From Bacteroidota bacterium (lineage in GTDB: Bacteria; Bacteroidota; Bacteroidia; UKL13-3), in NCBI GenBank assembly GCA_030680835.1, contig JAUXUD010000023.1, positions 1 to 64,000 of the forward strand: a stretch of DNA of 64,000 nucleotides, given 5' to 3'. The position numbers were made by a program, and so were the translations under genes. Of this stretch, positions 35,320-44,807 are shown one piece after another. Below the pieces are notes generated by a model. The model worked only from the letters and a program-made list of their open reading frames with translations. It had not been told where the DNA came from and did not search any database. Positions within the stretch are counted from its first letter, which is position 1, and the number at the start of each line of letters is the position of its first letter.

Positions 35320-36981
35320 TTTTGTTCCCATCAACTCCTTAGCGGCGGCCAAAACTTTCTCAGAAGGATTTTCACCGCTGAGCATGCGGGCAATTTCTTC
35401 CACGCGCTCATTGGGTTCAAGCATTTTTATTTGTGTGCTGCTTTGCTTGCCTTCATCGTTTTTATATACGTAAAAATGTACATCGGCTTTGCCGGCAATC
35501 TGGGGTAAATGACTGATGGCTAAAACCTGGTGATTTTTTGCATGGGCTTTCATTACGGATGCTACGCGTTGCGCAGCTTCACCGGAGATTCCGCTGTCTA
35601 TTTCATCAAAAACAATAGTGGGTAAATGTACTTTATCGGCAATGAGTGATTTGATGCAAAGCATAAGCCGGCTGAGCTCTCCACCACTGGCAACTTTGTT
35701 CATGGGTTGCAAGGCAAATCCTTTGTTGGCACTAAACATAAAAGTAATTTCATCGCTTCCGTTTTCGTTCCATTTATCTTCGCTTAATAAATAATGAACC
35801 AACTGCAGGCGGGCATTGGGCATGGCTACCTGCTGTAACAGTTCATTTACTTTTTGTTCAATAGATGCAATGGCAGCAGTTCTCTTTTTGCTTAATGCCT
35901 GTGCACTTTTAATTAATAATTGATTTAGAATTTTCAATTCATCTCTGACTTCAGTAATAGCTGTTTCCAATGAACCCAACAACAAAAACTGCGCTTTAAA
36001 TTTTTCCTGAAGTGCAATGAGTTCTGTATTGCTATTAACCCTGTGTTTTTTTTGAAGCTGAACAATGAGTTGCAAGCGGTTTTCTATTTGTTGTAATGCC
36101 TGTGGGTCAATCAATGTTTTTTCGGCAATTAATAAAAGCTCGGCGGCAATATCTTTAATGTCAACAATATTACTCTCCAAACGGTTTTGCAGGGCTAAAA
36201 TTTGCGGATGGTGTTTGGCTGCGGCTGTCAAATTGCTTTTTGCTTCCCGCAAAATGTCTGCCACCGACTGTTCATTCCCTTCCAGTAAAGCGCTTACCTG
36301 GCCTGTTGCCTGTTGTATGATATCGGCATGACTTAACGAATCCATTTGCAATTCCAGCAAATCCTGTTCATCGTCTTTGGGTGCTAATTCATTGAGTTCA
36401 TTCAAAACAAAGCGTAAATAATCTTCGTCCTGTCTCGATTTTGTTTCGCGTTCAAGCAAACCCTTTAATTGTTTTTGTTTGTTGTTATGGTTTTGATAAC
36501 AATTTTTAAATGCTAATAATTCATGTTCCGTTTGTGCAATGGCATCCAAAACTTCCAACTGAAAATCAGCTTCATTTAATTCTAGGGTCTGATGTTGCGA
36601 AACAATATCAACCAATCTAAAACCAAGCTGTTTGAGGACTGGTAAATTAACGGGGGTATCATTGATAAAAGCCCGCGATTTGCCTGCTGCATTCACTTCA
36701 CGCCTTATAATGCAATTCAATTCATAATCCAGTTCATGGGCTTCAAAAAAATTCTGTAACTGATATTTTCCGATATCGAAAATTGCTTCTACCACACATT
36801 TATCTGCGCCTTGTAACAAGGTTTTACTATCTGCACGTTCTCCTAATATAAGTCCCAATGCGCCCATTAAAATCGATTTGCCGGCTCCTGTTTCACCCGT
36901 TATAATATTGAGTCCATTGCCAAAGCAAATCTCACTTTTAGAGATAATGGCGTAATTACTTATTTTTAAATTGAGCAGCAT
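35317..36981 (-). CDS. recN: DNA repair protein RecN
   Basis: A 554-residue SMC-like ATPase of double-strand break repair. Walker A GETGAGKS lies at residues 29-36, a long coiled-coil region spans about 150-370 and the C-terminal ABC half carries the signature GGELSRLML and Walker B TIVFDEIDSGISG. Length and layout are normal. ATG at 36981 gives the canonical start (MLLNLKISNYAII). It is transcribed in the same direction as the T9SS gene upstream, 80 bp away. Confidence 0.97.
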   Translation of the reverse strand: MLLNLKISNYAIISKSEICFGNGLNIITGETGAGKSILMGALGLILGERADSKTLLQGADKCVVEAIFDIGKYQLQNFFEAHELDYELNCIIRREVNAAGKSRAFINDTPVNLPVLKQLGFRLVDIVSQHQTLELNEADFQLEVLDAIAQTEHELLAFKNCYQNHNNKQKQLKGLLERETKSRQDEDYLRFVLNELNELAPKDDEQDLLELQMDSLSHADIIQQATGQVSALLEGNEQSVADILREAKSNLTAAAKHHPQILALQNRLESNIVDIKDIAAELLLIAEKTLIDPQALQQIENRLQLIVQLQKKHRVNSNTELIALQEKFKAQFLLLGSLETAITEVRDELKILNQLLIKSAQALSKKRTAAIASIEQKVNELLQQVAMPNARLQLVHYLLSEDKWNENGSDEITFMFSANKGFALQPMNKVASGGELSRLMLCIKSLIADKVHLPTIVFDEIDSGISGEAAQRVASVMKAHAKNHQVLAISHLPQIAGKADVHFYVYKNDEGKQSSTQIKMLEPNERVEEIARMLSGENPSEKVLAAAKELMGTK

Positions 36982-37062
36982 GATTTGCTACGAATATAAA
37001 GTGTGAGAATCAGAATGCCTGATCACTTTTTCAACAGGTAGCGGAAAATGAATCAATCACTG

Positions 37063-38634
37063 CTAATCTATCAGCAGGCGATCAGTAAATATTTGATTGT
37101 TTTGTACGATTTTGATTATATAAATTCCTTTTGGAACTAAAGTAATATCAAGCTCTTTTTCAGGACTATTGCCGGATTCGCAGCTCATTACAAGCTGACC
37201 CAACAAATTATGGAGTTGTATGGAAGCGGGTGCATGATCCTGAAATTCTATCTTTAAAAATTGATTCCCAGGATTGGGATAAACTTTTACCCATACATTA
37301 TTTTGAGAACTGTTTTGAAGCCCTGTAGGCCACACCAGAATGAAATCGGGCTTTAATAAAGTGCTGGAACCCAATGGTCCGATTATCTGAAGTTGAACAT
37401 TATAATTTCCAAATGCAGAAAATACAATCAATGGATTTTTACTTCTGTTACTGGTACCGGCAACATATTCAAAGGTAGTGGGTGTAATTGTCCAGGTCCA
37501 TGAAGTGGGAGCACCCAAACTGGAATCAATCATATAAACAATTTCATTGCGTTTCGAGAATTGTGTGCTTGCTCCGAACAAAGCTTTTGGGGCTTCGGCT
37601 ACCATAATATAATTTGTTTTCAAGGTATCGTCCATGCCTCCCTCGTAATTAACTTTTAGCTTTACCGAATAGGTTCCCACATTATCAAACATAATCCTGG
37701 GGCTCGCCGATGCAGTATTTGTGCCACCCACAAAGCGGAAAGTACCCGGGGTGATTGTCCAGTTAAAGTTTGTAGGAGTGCCATACGATTGATTGTTTAA
37801 ATTAACGGTATCGCTACGCTGGGCAATTGTTTTACTGGCTGTAAAATTTGCATTGTTAATATATGCCTCAGGCCTGTATCGGTCGCGGTAACGAACGGTT
37901 TGAACCGAGGTTAAATCATTTACAATAACTTCTAATATCGGGAAATGCTGATTTTTTGCCAGCCATTTGTATTCAGTTCGGTTGTTTGGTACCGGAAATC
38001 CAAAACCATTAAACACAACACTATCTGTTTCTACAATTACCGACTTTACGCGGATGCATTGAAAAACTCCAAATGGGGTAGTAATGCTACCCCAGCCATC
38101 TACGTTTGTAGTGCGGGTACCCGTTTGTTTTAAAGACCCCAGACCCAATAAGCTGGCCTCACCACTAAAACTGCCGCTGTATGATTTTAAATAGCTTAAT
38201 GGAAATTTAAAAATAGTATCTCTGGGTGCATAGGTGATTCCCAATGGGAGGCTTTGAATGGTGGCTCCTCTGCCAATCATTACGCTTGCTGCAGCGCTGT
38301 TTTTATAAAATCCAAATACATCAGAAGCTACACCCCCCATAGCTCCCAGGGCAAAATTATTTTCGGCAATACCATAGGTTGCCGTAAAACCAAACTGTAA
38401 AATATAAGGTGTTTGCAAAGGTGAATAATGATGCTGAATCTCCTGATGTTCAACGATAAGTTTAGAGAAATCCCAGATATAATCAGCACCGGTTTGATTA
38501 ACATTTACAGAAGCAGAGGTTGTACTGTATCTAAGCGTATCATTTACCACAGGCATATCGGCACTTGTAATTATTATTTGAGCTCCGGCTGAACCAAAAA
38601 CGCTTATTAAACAAAGTGTCAGTATTTTTTTCAT
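37063..38634 (-). CDS. T9SS-secreted protein with two PKD-like domains
   Basis: A 523-residue exported protein: signal peptide to about 18 (SAGAQ), an N-terminal beta-rich region of about 230 residues with no recognised family, two PKD-like Ig folds (about 262-345 and 350-430; each has FNWTITP or WTWTITP and a D-N/S-A-F-G-x-Y-x-V strand) and a T9SS type A sorting domain (WVKVYPNPGNQFLKIEF ... GIYIIKIVQN). ATG at 38634 begins the signal peptide (MKKILTLC); 14 extra codons are open upstream. A surface or released adhesin-like role is inferred. Confidence 0.88.
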   Translation of the reverse strand: MKKILTLCLISVFGSAGAQIIITSADMPVVNDTLRYSTTSASVNVNQTGADYIWDFSKLIVEHQEIQHHYSPLQTPYILQFGFTATYGIAENNFALGAMGGVASDVFGFYKNSAAASVMIGRGATIQSLPLGITYAPRDTIFKFPLSYLKSYSGSFSGEASLLGLGSLKQTGTRTTNVDGWGSITTPFGVFQCIRVKSVIVETDSVVFNGFGFPVPNNRTEYKWLAKNQHFPILEVIVNDLTSVQTVRYRDRYRPEAYINNANFTASKTIAQRSDTVNLNNQSYGTPTNFNWTITPGTFRFVGGTNTASASPRIMFDNVGTYSVKLKVNYEGGMDDTLKTNYIMVAEAPKALFGASTQFSKRNEIVYMIDSSLGAPTSWTWTITPTTFEYVAGTSNRSKNPLIVFSAFGNYNVQLQIIGPLGSSTLLKPDFILVWPTGLQNSSQNNVWVKVYPNPGNQFLKIEFQDHAPASIQLHNLLGQLVMSCESGNSPEKELDITLVPKGIYIIKIVQNNQIFTDRLLID

Positions 38635-38908
38635 GGCATTTATTTTTGATGTTTTTTCGTTCAAAACAACAAACAATCAAATATGGGCAGCATTTGATAC
38701 AATACCAAATTTAAAAATAGTTTTGACTTTTATTTTACCCTGAAAAAAGAAACAGGGATATAAAATTGCTGCATTAAAAATTTATTCATTATGTTCGTAA
38801 ACACCATTTTAGTAAATGTTATACACTTAACGATTAAATTATGTGGAAAGCTTGTTGAAAGGCATATAAACACATTATTTTACTTTGTGTAGGAAGAAAG
38901 ATACAACT

Positions 38909-40177
38909 TTGCAAAACGAACAAAAAAATACCTGGAATATAATCTCCCATTTCCTGCATAAACACAATGAGTTAGCATTGTCGGGTGTGGGTATTTTTTC
39001 ATGTGAACAATCATACATTATAGTTGATCCGCTTGCAAAAATAATAAGCCCGGCTGCGAAAAAAATTCATTTTTTACCTCATTCTGATTCCTGTACTAAA
39101 GAATTTTTATTGTTTTTTAAAGAAATATCGGGAGAATCCGAATCGCTTATTGTTGATAAGTTATTACAATTGGCAAAAGATTTCAATACCGAATTACTGG
39201 CTAACGGCAAATTGAATATTGAAGGTTTTGGAATTTTTCATTTGGGTTCAGACCAGCAAATAAGTTTTAAGCAGCAGGAGGGTGATCATTTTAATGCTGA
39301 TAGTTTCGGTCTGGTAAAAATTCATTTTGCAGCAAATCTGAGCAAGATAAAAAGAATTGTAGTTGAAAAGCCCATTCTCGAAACTCAGGAGGATAGAGAC
39401 CTTACCCAGATGCGCGAGAGTGCATTGCGCGAGCTAAAGGTATTGCTGGATCAGGCTAAAATTTCTGAGAATGCCAAACCGGCAAAAACCAGTAAAATAT
39501 TTCCGGTTGTTGCAACGGTGCTTACATTAATATTACTGGTTAATTTGGGCTTGTTTCTGTTTAAAAGTCCCGTTTCGCCATTGGCAGAGCAGGTTTCAAA
39601 AATGGATATGCTCGGCAAATCCGGAGAAATTCTCGATTCCCAGACTTCAACAGCAACTGTATCTGCTGCCAAACCCATTAAAGTTGAACCCATTATTACC
39701 GAACCCGTATTGGTAGAAAATTTCGACAGTCTGAATGTCCACATTGCTTCAAATTTGCGAAAAGGGGAATACAATTTCGACAGCACTTTATATGTGGAAC
39801 CCATAGATTTGAGTTTGCCGCCAACACCTGTATTTACAGAGCCTGTAAAGGAAGAAAGTGTAAGTTCTGATGCCAAAATAAATATTGCCGAAACCGTAAA
39901 TACCCCGATTGAAATTGCAGCACCCAATTCTGAAAGTACAATAGAAAAAGGTTATTATTTGATTGGGGGTGCATTTAAAGGAATTAAAAGTGCTCAAAAA
40001 TTACAGCTCGAATTAATAGAACTCGGACATAAAGATGCGCAAATTATAAAACCTGCCAAAAATAAAAACTATCTGGTAGCCTATCAAAGATTTGAAAATT
40101 TACCGGAAGCCAAAATGATGAAAGTTAAAACCCAGGAAGAAGAGAACTGGGATGTATGGATATATACAGCCCCTTAA
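38909..40177 (+). CDS. HU-CCDC81 / SPOR domain envelope protein
   Basis: A 422-residue single-pass membrane protein. Residues about 8-135 contain two HU-like (CCDC81-type) domains (NELALSGVGIF ... GKLNIEGFGIFHL), a TM helix lies near 195-215 (VVATVLTLILLVNLGLFLF), followed by a Ser/Thr/Glu-rich periplasmic linker and a C-terminal SPOR domain (KGYYLIGGAFKG to the end) that should bind denuded peptidoglycan at division sites. This HU-TM-SPOR arrangement is known from Bacteroidota. TTG at 38885 is also in frame, but it overlaps a TACTTTG promoter-like string; TTG at 38909, 12 bp after AGGAAG, is preferred. It overlaps the convergent gene by 4 bp. Confidence 0.83.
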   Translation: MQNEQKNTWNIISHFLHKHNELALSGVGIFSCEQSYIIVDPLAKIISPAAKKIHFLPHSDSCTKEFLLFFKEISGESESLIVDKLLQLAKDFNTELLANGKLNIEGFGIFHLGSDQQISFKQQEGDHFNADSFGLVKIHFAANLSKIKRIVVEKPILETQEDRDLTQMRESALRELKVLLDQAKISENAKPAKTSKIFPVVATVLTLILLVNLGLFLFKSPVSPLAEQVSKMDMLGKSGEILDSQTSTATVSAAKPIKVEPIITEPVLVENFDSLNVHIASNLRKGEYNFDSTLYVEPIDLSLPPTPVFTEPVKEESVSSDAKINIAETVNTPIEIAAPNSESTIEKGYYLIGGAFKGIKSAQKLQLELIELGHKDAQIIKPAKNKNYLVAYQRFENLPEAKMMKVKTQEEENWDVWIYTAP

Positions 40178-40728
40178 ATTCTTGGGCGCCAGCTTATTTC
40201 TTCTGATCCGGCATCAAACACAATTTTTCTTGATAATACAAACAAGTAATCACTCAAGCGGTTCAGATATATTATAACCATTGCAGGCACTTCACTTTCA
40301 TCCGACAAATGCACGCAGAGCCTTTCGGCACGACGGCATACGCAGCGGGCAATATGGCAAAATGAAGCTACGGTATTTCCACCAGGTAAAACAAAACTTT
40401 TCAGTTCCGGCAATACTTCATTCATGCGGTCAATTTCATGTTCCAGCAAGGTTATATCCGCCTCAATCAAATCCGGAATTTTCATTTTTGATTTGCCTGG
40501 GTCGCTTGCCAATACCGAACCAATGGTAAATAAACGGTCCTGAATTTCATATAAAACCGTTTTAACAGCTTCATCATGAATCTGGTCTTTTAACAAACCG
40601 ATGTATGAATTTAATTCATCCACAGTTCCATAACTTTCAATGCGAATATGGTGCTTAGGCACCCGGGTACCCCCAATTAATGAAGTTTCGCCCTTATCGC
40701 CGGTTTTTGTATATATTTTAAATGACAT
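40174..40728 (-). CDS. Cob(I)yrinate/cob(I)alamin adenosyltransferase, PduO type
   Basis: A 184-residue trimeric helical-bundle enzyme that transfers the adenosyl group of ATP to cob(I)alamin. Visible motifs are YTKTGDKGETSLIGG (ATP-binding N-terminus), RIESYGTVDELNSYIG and the active-site Arg helix RCVCRRAERL. Length and order fit PduO/MMAB proteins. No other cobalamin gene or B12 riboswitch is seen, so it probably supports salvage for B12-dependent enzymes such as methylmalonyl-CoA mutase. Confidence 0.95.
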   Translation of the reverse strand: MSFKIYTKTGDKGETSLIGGTRVPKHHIRIESYGTVDELNSYIGLLKDQIHDEAVKTVLYEIQDRLFTIGSVLASDPGKSKMKIPDLIEADITLLEHEIDRMNEVLPELKSFVLPGGNTVASFCHIARCVCRRAERLCVHLSDESEVPAMVIIYLNRLSDYLFVLSRKIVFDAGSEEISWRPRI

Positions 40729-40735
40729 TGTACTT

Positions 40736-40784
40736 AATTCTTACCTCATACCTCATACCTCATAACTCATACCTCATAATTCTT
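40736..40784. repeat. Heptamer tandem array (ACCTCAT)x7
   Basis: Seven 7-bp units (ACCTCAT with AACTCAT and AATTCTT variants) that run directly into the stop codon (TTA at 40783-40785) of the minus-strand gene following. The unit is one base from the AACTCAT unit at 33511-33594. Confidence 0.85.
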
Positions 40785-41676
40785 ACTTACTCAAACTATA
40801 CATAATACCCAGACTTAATGTTTGAGCCAGCTGAACCTCCTTATCCATATCGTAATCACGGATTAAGTTAACAGTAACATTTGTGCTGATATATTTCGTG
40901 GCTTTTAAAATGAGATTTGCATTAATAATATGTACAAATGTATTGGGCTGACCCATATTTAAATAATCAAAGTTTACCATATACCTCCATTTAAAATTCA
41001 CATTGTGTGCTATGTCTTTATCGAAATTGATGATGTATTGAAAAACCAACTGATTTCTTAACTTATCTCCGGGCTTTTTTAAACCATAAAGCCCGGCATT
41101 TGAAATTTCTTTGTCCAAAACAAATGTTTGCCTCAGCGTTCCGGCTCCAAAGCGCATCCACAAATAACTTACAGGTTTGTATTCAATCCCCACAGAGCTT
41201 GTAAGATATGCAGGAGCTAAAAAATTTGAAATCAGTGAGTCTTTATTTGAATCTACGACGCTCTTTGTTTTAAAATCATAACCGGGTTTGAACTGGCTCA
41301 AAAAGTTAATGGAACCAAAGGCCGACCACTTTTCAGCAAGCCGTTTCCCCAATTTAAAATCATAGAAAATCCGGTCGGCATTTTTGCGTTGCAATTCCCC
41401 TTTTAACTGCAGATATCCCAGTTGCATTTGAAGATCACTGTTTACATCAAGATGAGTCGATTTATATTTTGCGAGGTAGTTAAAAAACCATCCCATTGCA
41501 TAACTGCTCACGCCTCCGCCTTTCCAGTTATCGCTGTAGCTGGCCTGATTTATATTAATTCCGGTTTGTATATCATGCTTCCATCTTGGGGCAACTATGC
41601 TGTCAATCTGAGCCGCACAAATACGGACGAAGATTAATAAAAGGGTTGAAAGGAGTATCTTTTTATTGTTTATCAT
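40783..41676 (-). CDS. DUF3078 outer-membrane beta-barrel-like protein
   Basis: A 297-residue exported protein with a signal peptide to about 22 (RICAAQ) and a DUF3078 body: WKHDIQTGININQASYSDNWKGGGVSSYA opening and alternating amphipathic strands ending in an aromatic residue region (TLSLGIMYSLSK). These are features of a small Bacteroidota outer-membrane barrel of unknown function. It is in tandem with the cysteine desulfurase gene, 52 bp downstream of it on the minus strand. Confidence 0.88.
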   Translation of the reverse strand: MINNKKILLSTLLLIFVRICAAQIDSIVAPRWKHDIQTGININQASYSDNWKGGGVSSYAMGWFFNYLAKYKSTHLDVNSDLQMQLGYLQLKGELQRKNADRIFYDFKLGKRLAEKWSAFGSINFLSQFKPGYDFKTKSVVDSNKDSLISNFLAPAYLTSSVGIEYKPVSYLWMRFGAGTLRQTFVLDKEISNAGLYGLKKPGDKLRNQLVFQYIINFDKDIAHNVNFKWRYMVNFDYLNMGQPNTFVHIINANLILKATKYISTNVTVNLIRDYDMDKEVQLAQTLSLGIMYSLSK

Positions 41677-41728
41677 ATTGGGGTTGTTTTAAGTTTACAG
41701 GTTTTGGAATTTATTTCCGTTTCGTAAT

Positions 41729-42874
41729 TTATACTCCGGTTTGTTGATTTGGTTTCAGCATTTCTTTTAATTTTCCCATTACGTAATCAATCTCTTCCCG
41801 GGTATTTTGTTTGCCAAATGAAAATCTCACAGAAGGCCTGTCCTGTGCAACATTTAAAGCGGCCAGCACATGTGATCCCACATTTGAACCCGAAGAACAG
41901 GCGCTGCCTCCGGATGCAGAGATACCGGCAATATCAAGTTTAAACAAAATCATTTCTGCAATAGGAGTCGGCGGGAAATTAACATTTAATACGGTGTATA
42001 ACGAATTTCCTTCCGGGTCGCCATTGAACCGGATATCTTCAAAATTCGATTTCAGTTCGGCAATCATATAATCTTTCAAACCCTGAATATAGGTTCTGTC
42101 GTTTTCTAAGTTTGAAACAGCCAGTTGCAATGCTTTTGCCAGACCCACAATACCATAAACATTTTCGGTCCCCCCCCGCATATTTCTCTCTTGTGAGCCA
42201 CCTGTTATCAATGGTTTTATTTTGGTTTTATGGTTGATGTAAATAAAACCCACCCCTTTGGGACCGTTAAATTTATGAGCAGCTCCGGCCAGAAAAGTAA
42301 TGTTCGTTTTTTGTAAATCAATTGGTATATGTCCAATGGTCTGAACCGTGTCGCATTGGAACAAGGCATTGTATTGCCGACACAGTTCGCCCACTTTATC
42401 AATGTCCAGCAAATTTCCCAGTTCGTTGTTGGCATGCATTAAACTAACCAGGGCATCCGGATATTGCGCTAATAAATATTCCAGGTGATTTAAATCTATG
42501 TGTCCGTTTGGAAAGAAGTTTACCATATGCAAATCAATAGCATGTTGCTTTGCCAATTCTTCAAGAGTATAACTTACGGCATGGTGTTCAATCGGGGAGC
42601 TGATGATGTTTTTAATTCCTAAATCAGTAACCGCTTTTCGAAGGGCCATATTATCAGCTTCGGTACCTCCGCTGGTAAAAAAAATCTCTCCGGGCGTACA
42701 GTTTAACAATGTTGCAACCTGTTTCCTCGATTCTTCCAGCAAGGTCCTTACTTTTCGTCCGTGCGAATGGGTTGAAGACGGATTTCCAAAATCTTCTTCC
42801 ATTACTTTAAGCATTATATCAATTACTTCTTTGTTAATAGGGGTGGTTGCTGCGTTATCAAAATAAACTTTCAT
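41729..42874 (-). CDS. Cysteine desulfurase (NifS/IscS family)
   Basis: A 381-residue PLP enzyme that takes sulfur from cysteine for Fe-S clusters, tRNA thiolation or other uses. The N-terminus VYFDNAATTP, the PLP-binding Lys201 in AAHKFNGPKG, the TSGGTEADN phosphate-binding loop and the active-site loop Cys326 (SGGSACSSG) are all present. It begins 1 bp after the agmatinase gene ends, so both are in one operon. No iscU or suf genes adjoin it, so its sulfur acceptor is not clear. Confidence 0.95.
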   Translation of the reverse strand: MKVYFDNAATTPINKEVIDIMLKVMEEDFGNPSSTHSHGRKVRTLLEESRKQVATLLNCTPGEIFFTSGGTEADNMALRKAVTDLGIKNIISSPIEHHAVSYTLEELAKQHAIDLHMVNFFPNGHIDLNHLEYLLAQYPDALVSLMHANNELGNLLDIDKVGELCRQYNALFQCDTVQTIGHIPIDLQKTNITFLAGAAHKFNGPKGVGFIYINHKTKIKPLITGGSQERNMRGGTENVYGIVGLAKALQLAVSNLENDRTYIQGLKDYMIAELKSNFEDIRFNGDPEGNSLYTVLNVNFPPTPIAEMILFKLDIAGISASGGSACSSGSNVGSHVLAALNVAQDRPSVRFSFGKQNTREEIDYVMGKLKEMLKPNQQTGV

Positions 42875-42875
42875 T

Positions 42876-43766
42876 CTAATTGTTTTTTAAAGTTTGGTAT
42901 CCAATTAATTTATAAACCAGTTTTGCCATCGTATATTCCGATAATACATTTCCTTTAACCGGGGCTATTTCTACTACATCAAAACCAACAACGTTTCTGC
43001 TGGCAAATACCATTTTTAAAAAATCAATGGTCTCATTCCAAAAAAGTCCGTTGGGTTCAGCCGTTCCAACAGCCGGAACTATACTGGGATCAAATCCATC
43101 GGCATCTATACTGATATATACATGTTCACCTAATGTTTGTAATGCTTCAGCTGCCCAATGCTTGTTTTTACGGATTTGGTGTGCATAAAAAGTATGGATA
43201 TTGTTACTGTTCTTAATCAGATTGGCTTCTTCAATACATTGTGCGCGGATTCCAACTTGAGTTAAAGGCACTTTTAAATCATGGATACGAGCCATAACCG
43301 ATGCATGTGAATACGGATTGTTGTGGTACTCCATTCTCAGGTCGCTGTGTGCATCAATCTGTAAAACATGCACATTGGGAACAAATTGTTTTATAGCCCG
43401 CACAATACCATAAGTTATGGTATGTTCAGCGCCTAAAGTTACCGGAAATTTGTTATCAGAAAGCAAACGGAGGGTTTTCTTTTCAATATGTTTAATTGCA
43501 TTTAAATCAACGAGACCTTTAAAATTCATCGGCTCCAATGTGCAAATTCCACCCAATCTGTAACTTTCCTGATCCAATTCTTCATCATACAATTCAACGA
43601 ACTGTGATGCTTTTAAAATAGCCGCAGGGCCTTTATCAGAACCTGACAGGAAGGAGGAGGTATATTCATAGGGAGCCGACTGGATTACATATTTAGAAGA
43701 TTTGTACGAACAATATTCGTCTTCTTCAACAGCTAAAAAATTCTTTTTATAGTTTAAATGTTTCAT
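42876..43766 (-). CDS. speB: Agmatinase (ureohydrolase family)
   Basis: A 296-residue dinuclear-manganese hydrolase, most likely converting agmatine to putrescine and urea. All metal ligands are visible: His115 (LGAEHT), Asp138/His140/Asp142 (QIDAHSD) and Asp221/Asp223 (SIDADGFDPS). The N-terminus and PAVGTAEPNG loop match agmatinase rather than arginase, but formiminoglutamase or another guanidine hydrolase cannot be excluded. It is the first gene of a pair with the cysteine desulfurase. Confidence 0.9.
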   Translation of the reverse strand: MKHLNYKKNFLAVEEDEYCSYKSSKYVIQSAPYEYTSSFLSGSDKGPAAILKASQFVELYDEELDQESYRLGGICTLEPMNFKGLVDLNAIKHIEKKTLRLLSDNKFPVTLGAEHTITYGIVRAIKQFVPNVHVLQIDAHSDLRMEYHNNPYSHASVMARIHDLKVPLTQVGIRAQCIEEANLIKNSNNIHTFYAHQIRKNKHWAAEALQTLGEHVYISIDADGFDPSIVPAVGTAEPNGLFWNETIDFLKMVFASRNVVGFDVVEIAPVKGNVLSEYTMAKLVYKLIGYQTLKNN

Positions 43767-43783
43767 TTTAAAATTAAAGGTTT

Positions 43784-43825
43784 CAAATTACAGATTATAA
43801 ATTACAGTTTGCAAATTAAGGTTTG
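43784..43825. repeat. Heptamer tandem array (CAAATTA)x6
   Basis: Six degenerate 7-bp units (CAAATTA, CAGATTA, TAAATTA, CAGTTTG, CAAATTA, AGGTTTG) between agmatinase and the 3' end of map, 31 bp from the map stop. This is weaker than the other arrays but has the same period. Confidence 0.6.
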
Positions 43826-43856
43826 CCACGTAATGGATCCGCAAAATCAAATATAG

Positions 43857-44663
43857 CTAAAAAATCTCTTTGGGTATTTCAAACTCATGGTCAATATCAG
43901 TTAAAACCAGGGGTTTTTCTTTGGTAACACAAATGGTATGTTCAAACTGAGCCGAAAGTTTGCCATCTATGGTGCGAGCTGTCCAACCATCCTTTTTATC
44001 TACCTTACTTCTGGCTTTACCAGCATTAATCATGGGTTCAATGGTAAAAATCATGCCGGGTGCCAGTTTCGGACCCGAGTTTTTATCTGCCACATGGCTC
44101 ACTTCGGGTTCTTCATGAAATTTCAAACCCACTCCATGTCCGCAAAATTCATACACTACACTATATCCAAAAGAGGTTGCATATTTATTGATTTCGTAGC
44201 CAATATTTCCAAGGTAATTACCGGCTATGCTTTGTCTGATGCCAATTGCCAGACATTCTTTGGTAACCCTAATAAGTTTTTTTGCATGTTCACTGATTTC
44301 GCCAATGGCAAACATGGTAGAGGTATCTCCAAAGTAACCATTGAGTATGGTTGTAACATCCACATTTACAATATCTCCTTCACGCAGTTCATAGCTTCCG
44401 GGAATTCCGTGACAAATTACATCATTCACCGAAATACAGGTTTCTTTTGTATAACCGTGGTAACCGAGTGTTGCGGGAATTGCTTTATGATCACGTATAA
44501 AATCTGTGCATACTTTGTTTAAAAAACCGGTACTTACCCCCGGTTTTACGAATGGAATCACAGCTTTGAGGGTTTGAGCCGCCACAATGCTGCTTTTTTT
44601 AATTCCCTCAATCTGCTCGGGAGTTTTAATAATGATTTTGCTTTTGGTGTCTCTAAATGCCAA
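43857..44663 (-). CDS. map: Methionine aminopeptidase, type I
   Basis: A 268-residue metalloenzyme that removes N-terminal Met from new proteins. The five metal ligands are in place: Asp102, Asp113, His176, Glu209 and Glu241, plus the substrate His85 (VICHGIPG). The start codon is a TTG at 44663 (no ATG fits before the first helix, KTPEQIEGIKKSS). A TAnnTTTG site (CAAATGTA on the plus strand at 44683-44690) lies 20 bp upstream of it. It is divergent from the DUF6588 gene. Confidence 0.95.
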   Translation of the reverse strand: MAFRDTKSKIIIKTPEQIEGIKKSSIVAAQTLKAVIPFVKPGVSTGFLNKVCTDFIRDHKAIPATLGYHGYTKETCISVNDVICHGIPGSYELREGDIVNVDVTTILNGYFGDTSTMFAIGEISEHAKKLIRVTKECLAIGIRQSIAGNYLGNIGYEINKYATSFGYSVVYEFCGHGVGLKFHEEPEVSHVADKNSGPKLAPGMIFTIEPMINAGKARSKVDKKDGWTARTIDGKLSAQFEHTICVTKEKPLVLTDIDHEFEIPKEIF

Positions 44664-44682
44664 TGGAATATGAAATTTAGGA

Positions 44683-44690
44683 CAAATGTA
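44683..44690 (-). promoter_or_regulatory. Promoter -7 element for map
   Basis: Read on the minus strand this is TACATTTG, matching TAnnTTTG, 20 bp before the map TTG start. No clear -33 TTTG accompanies it. Confidence 0.4.
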
Positions 44691-44743
44691 GCTAATTTTT
44701 CCGCATAAATTCTACTACAGCATTCTACGTATTTTTCTAATTG

Positions 44744-44778
44744 TTTGTGGCAAATTAAAATATTTCATTATATATTTG
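44744..44778 (+). promoter_or_regulatory. Promoter for DUF6588 gene
   Basis: TTTG at 44744-44747 and TATATTTG at 44771-44778 form a Bacteroidota-type pair with 23 bp between, a little longer than the usual 19-21. The gene starts 30 bp beyond. Confidence 0.45.
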
Positions 44779-44807
44779 ACCTACAAACTTTAACTAATTA
44801 CAAAATC

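Noticed and set aside
38885-38908. TTG at 38885 as start of the HU/SPOR gene
   Set aside because: It overlaps a TACTTTG promoter-like string, and the later TTG at 38909 has AGGAAG upstream.
40174-40790. Cobalamin riboswitch near the adenosyltransferase
   Set aside because: No B12-box-like sequence or long structured leader is visible; the upstream DNA is a neighbouring gene and a heptamer array.
43938-44522. 194-codon plus-strand frame inside map
   Set aside because: It is antisense to a methionine aminopeptidase with every metal ligand present, and its translation resembles no family.
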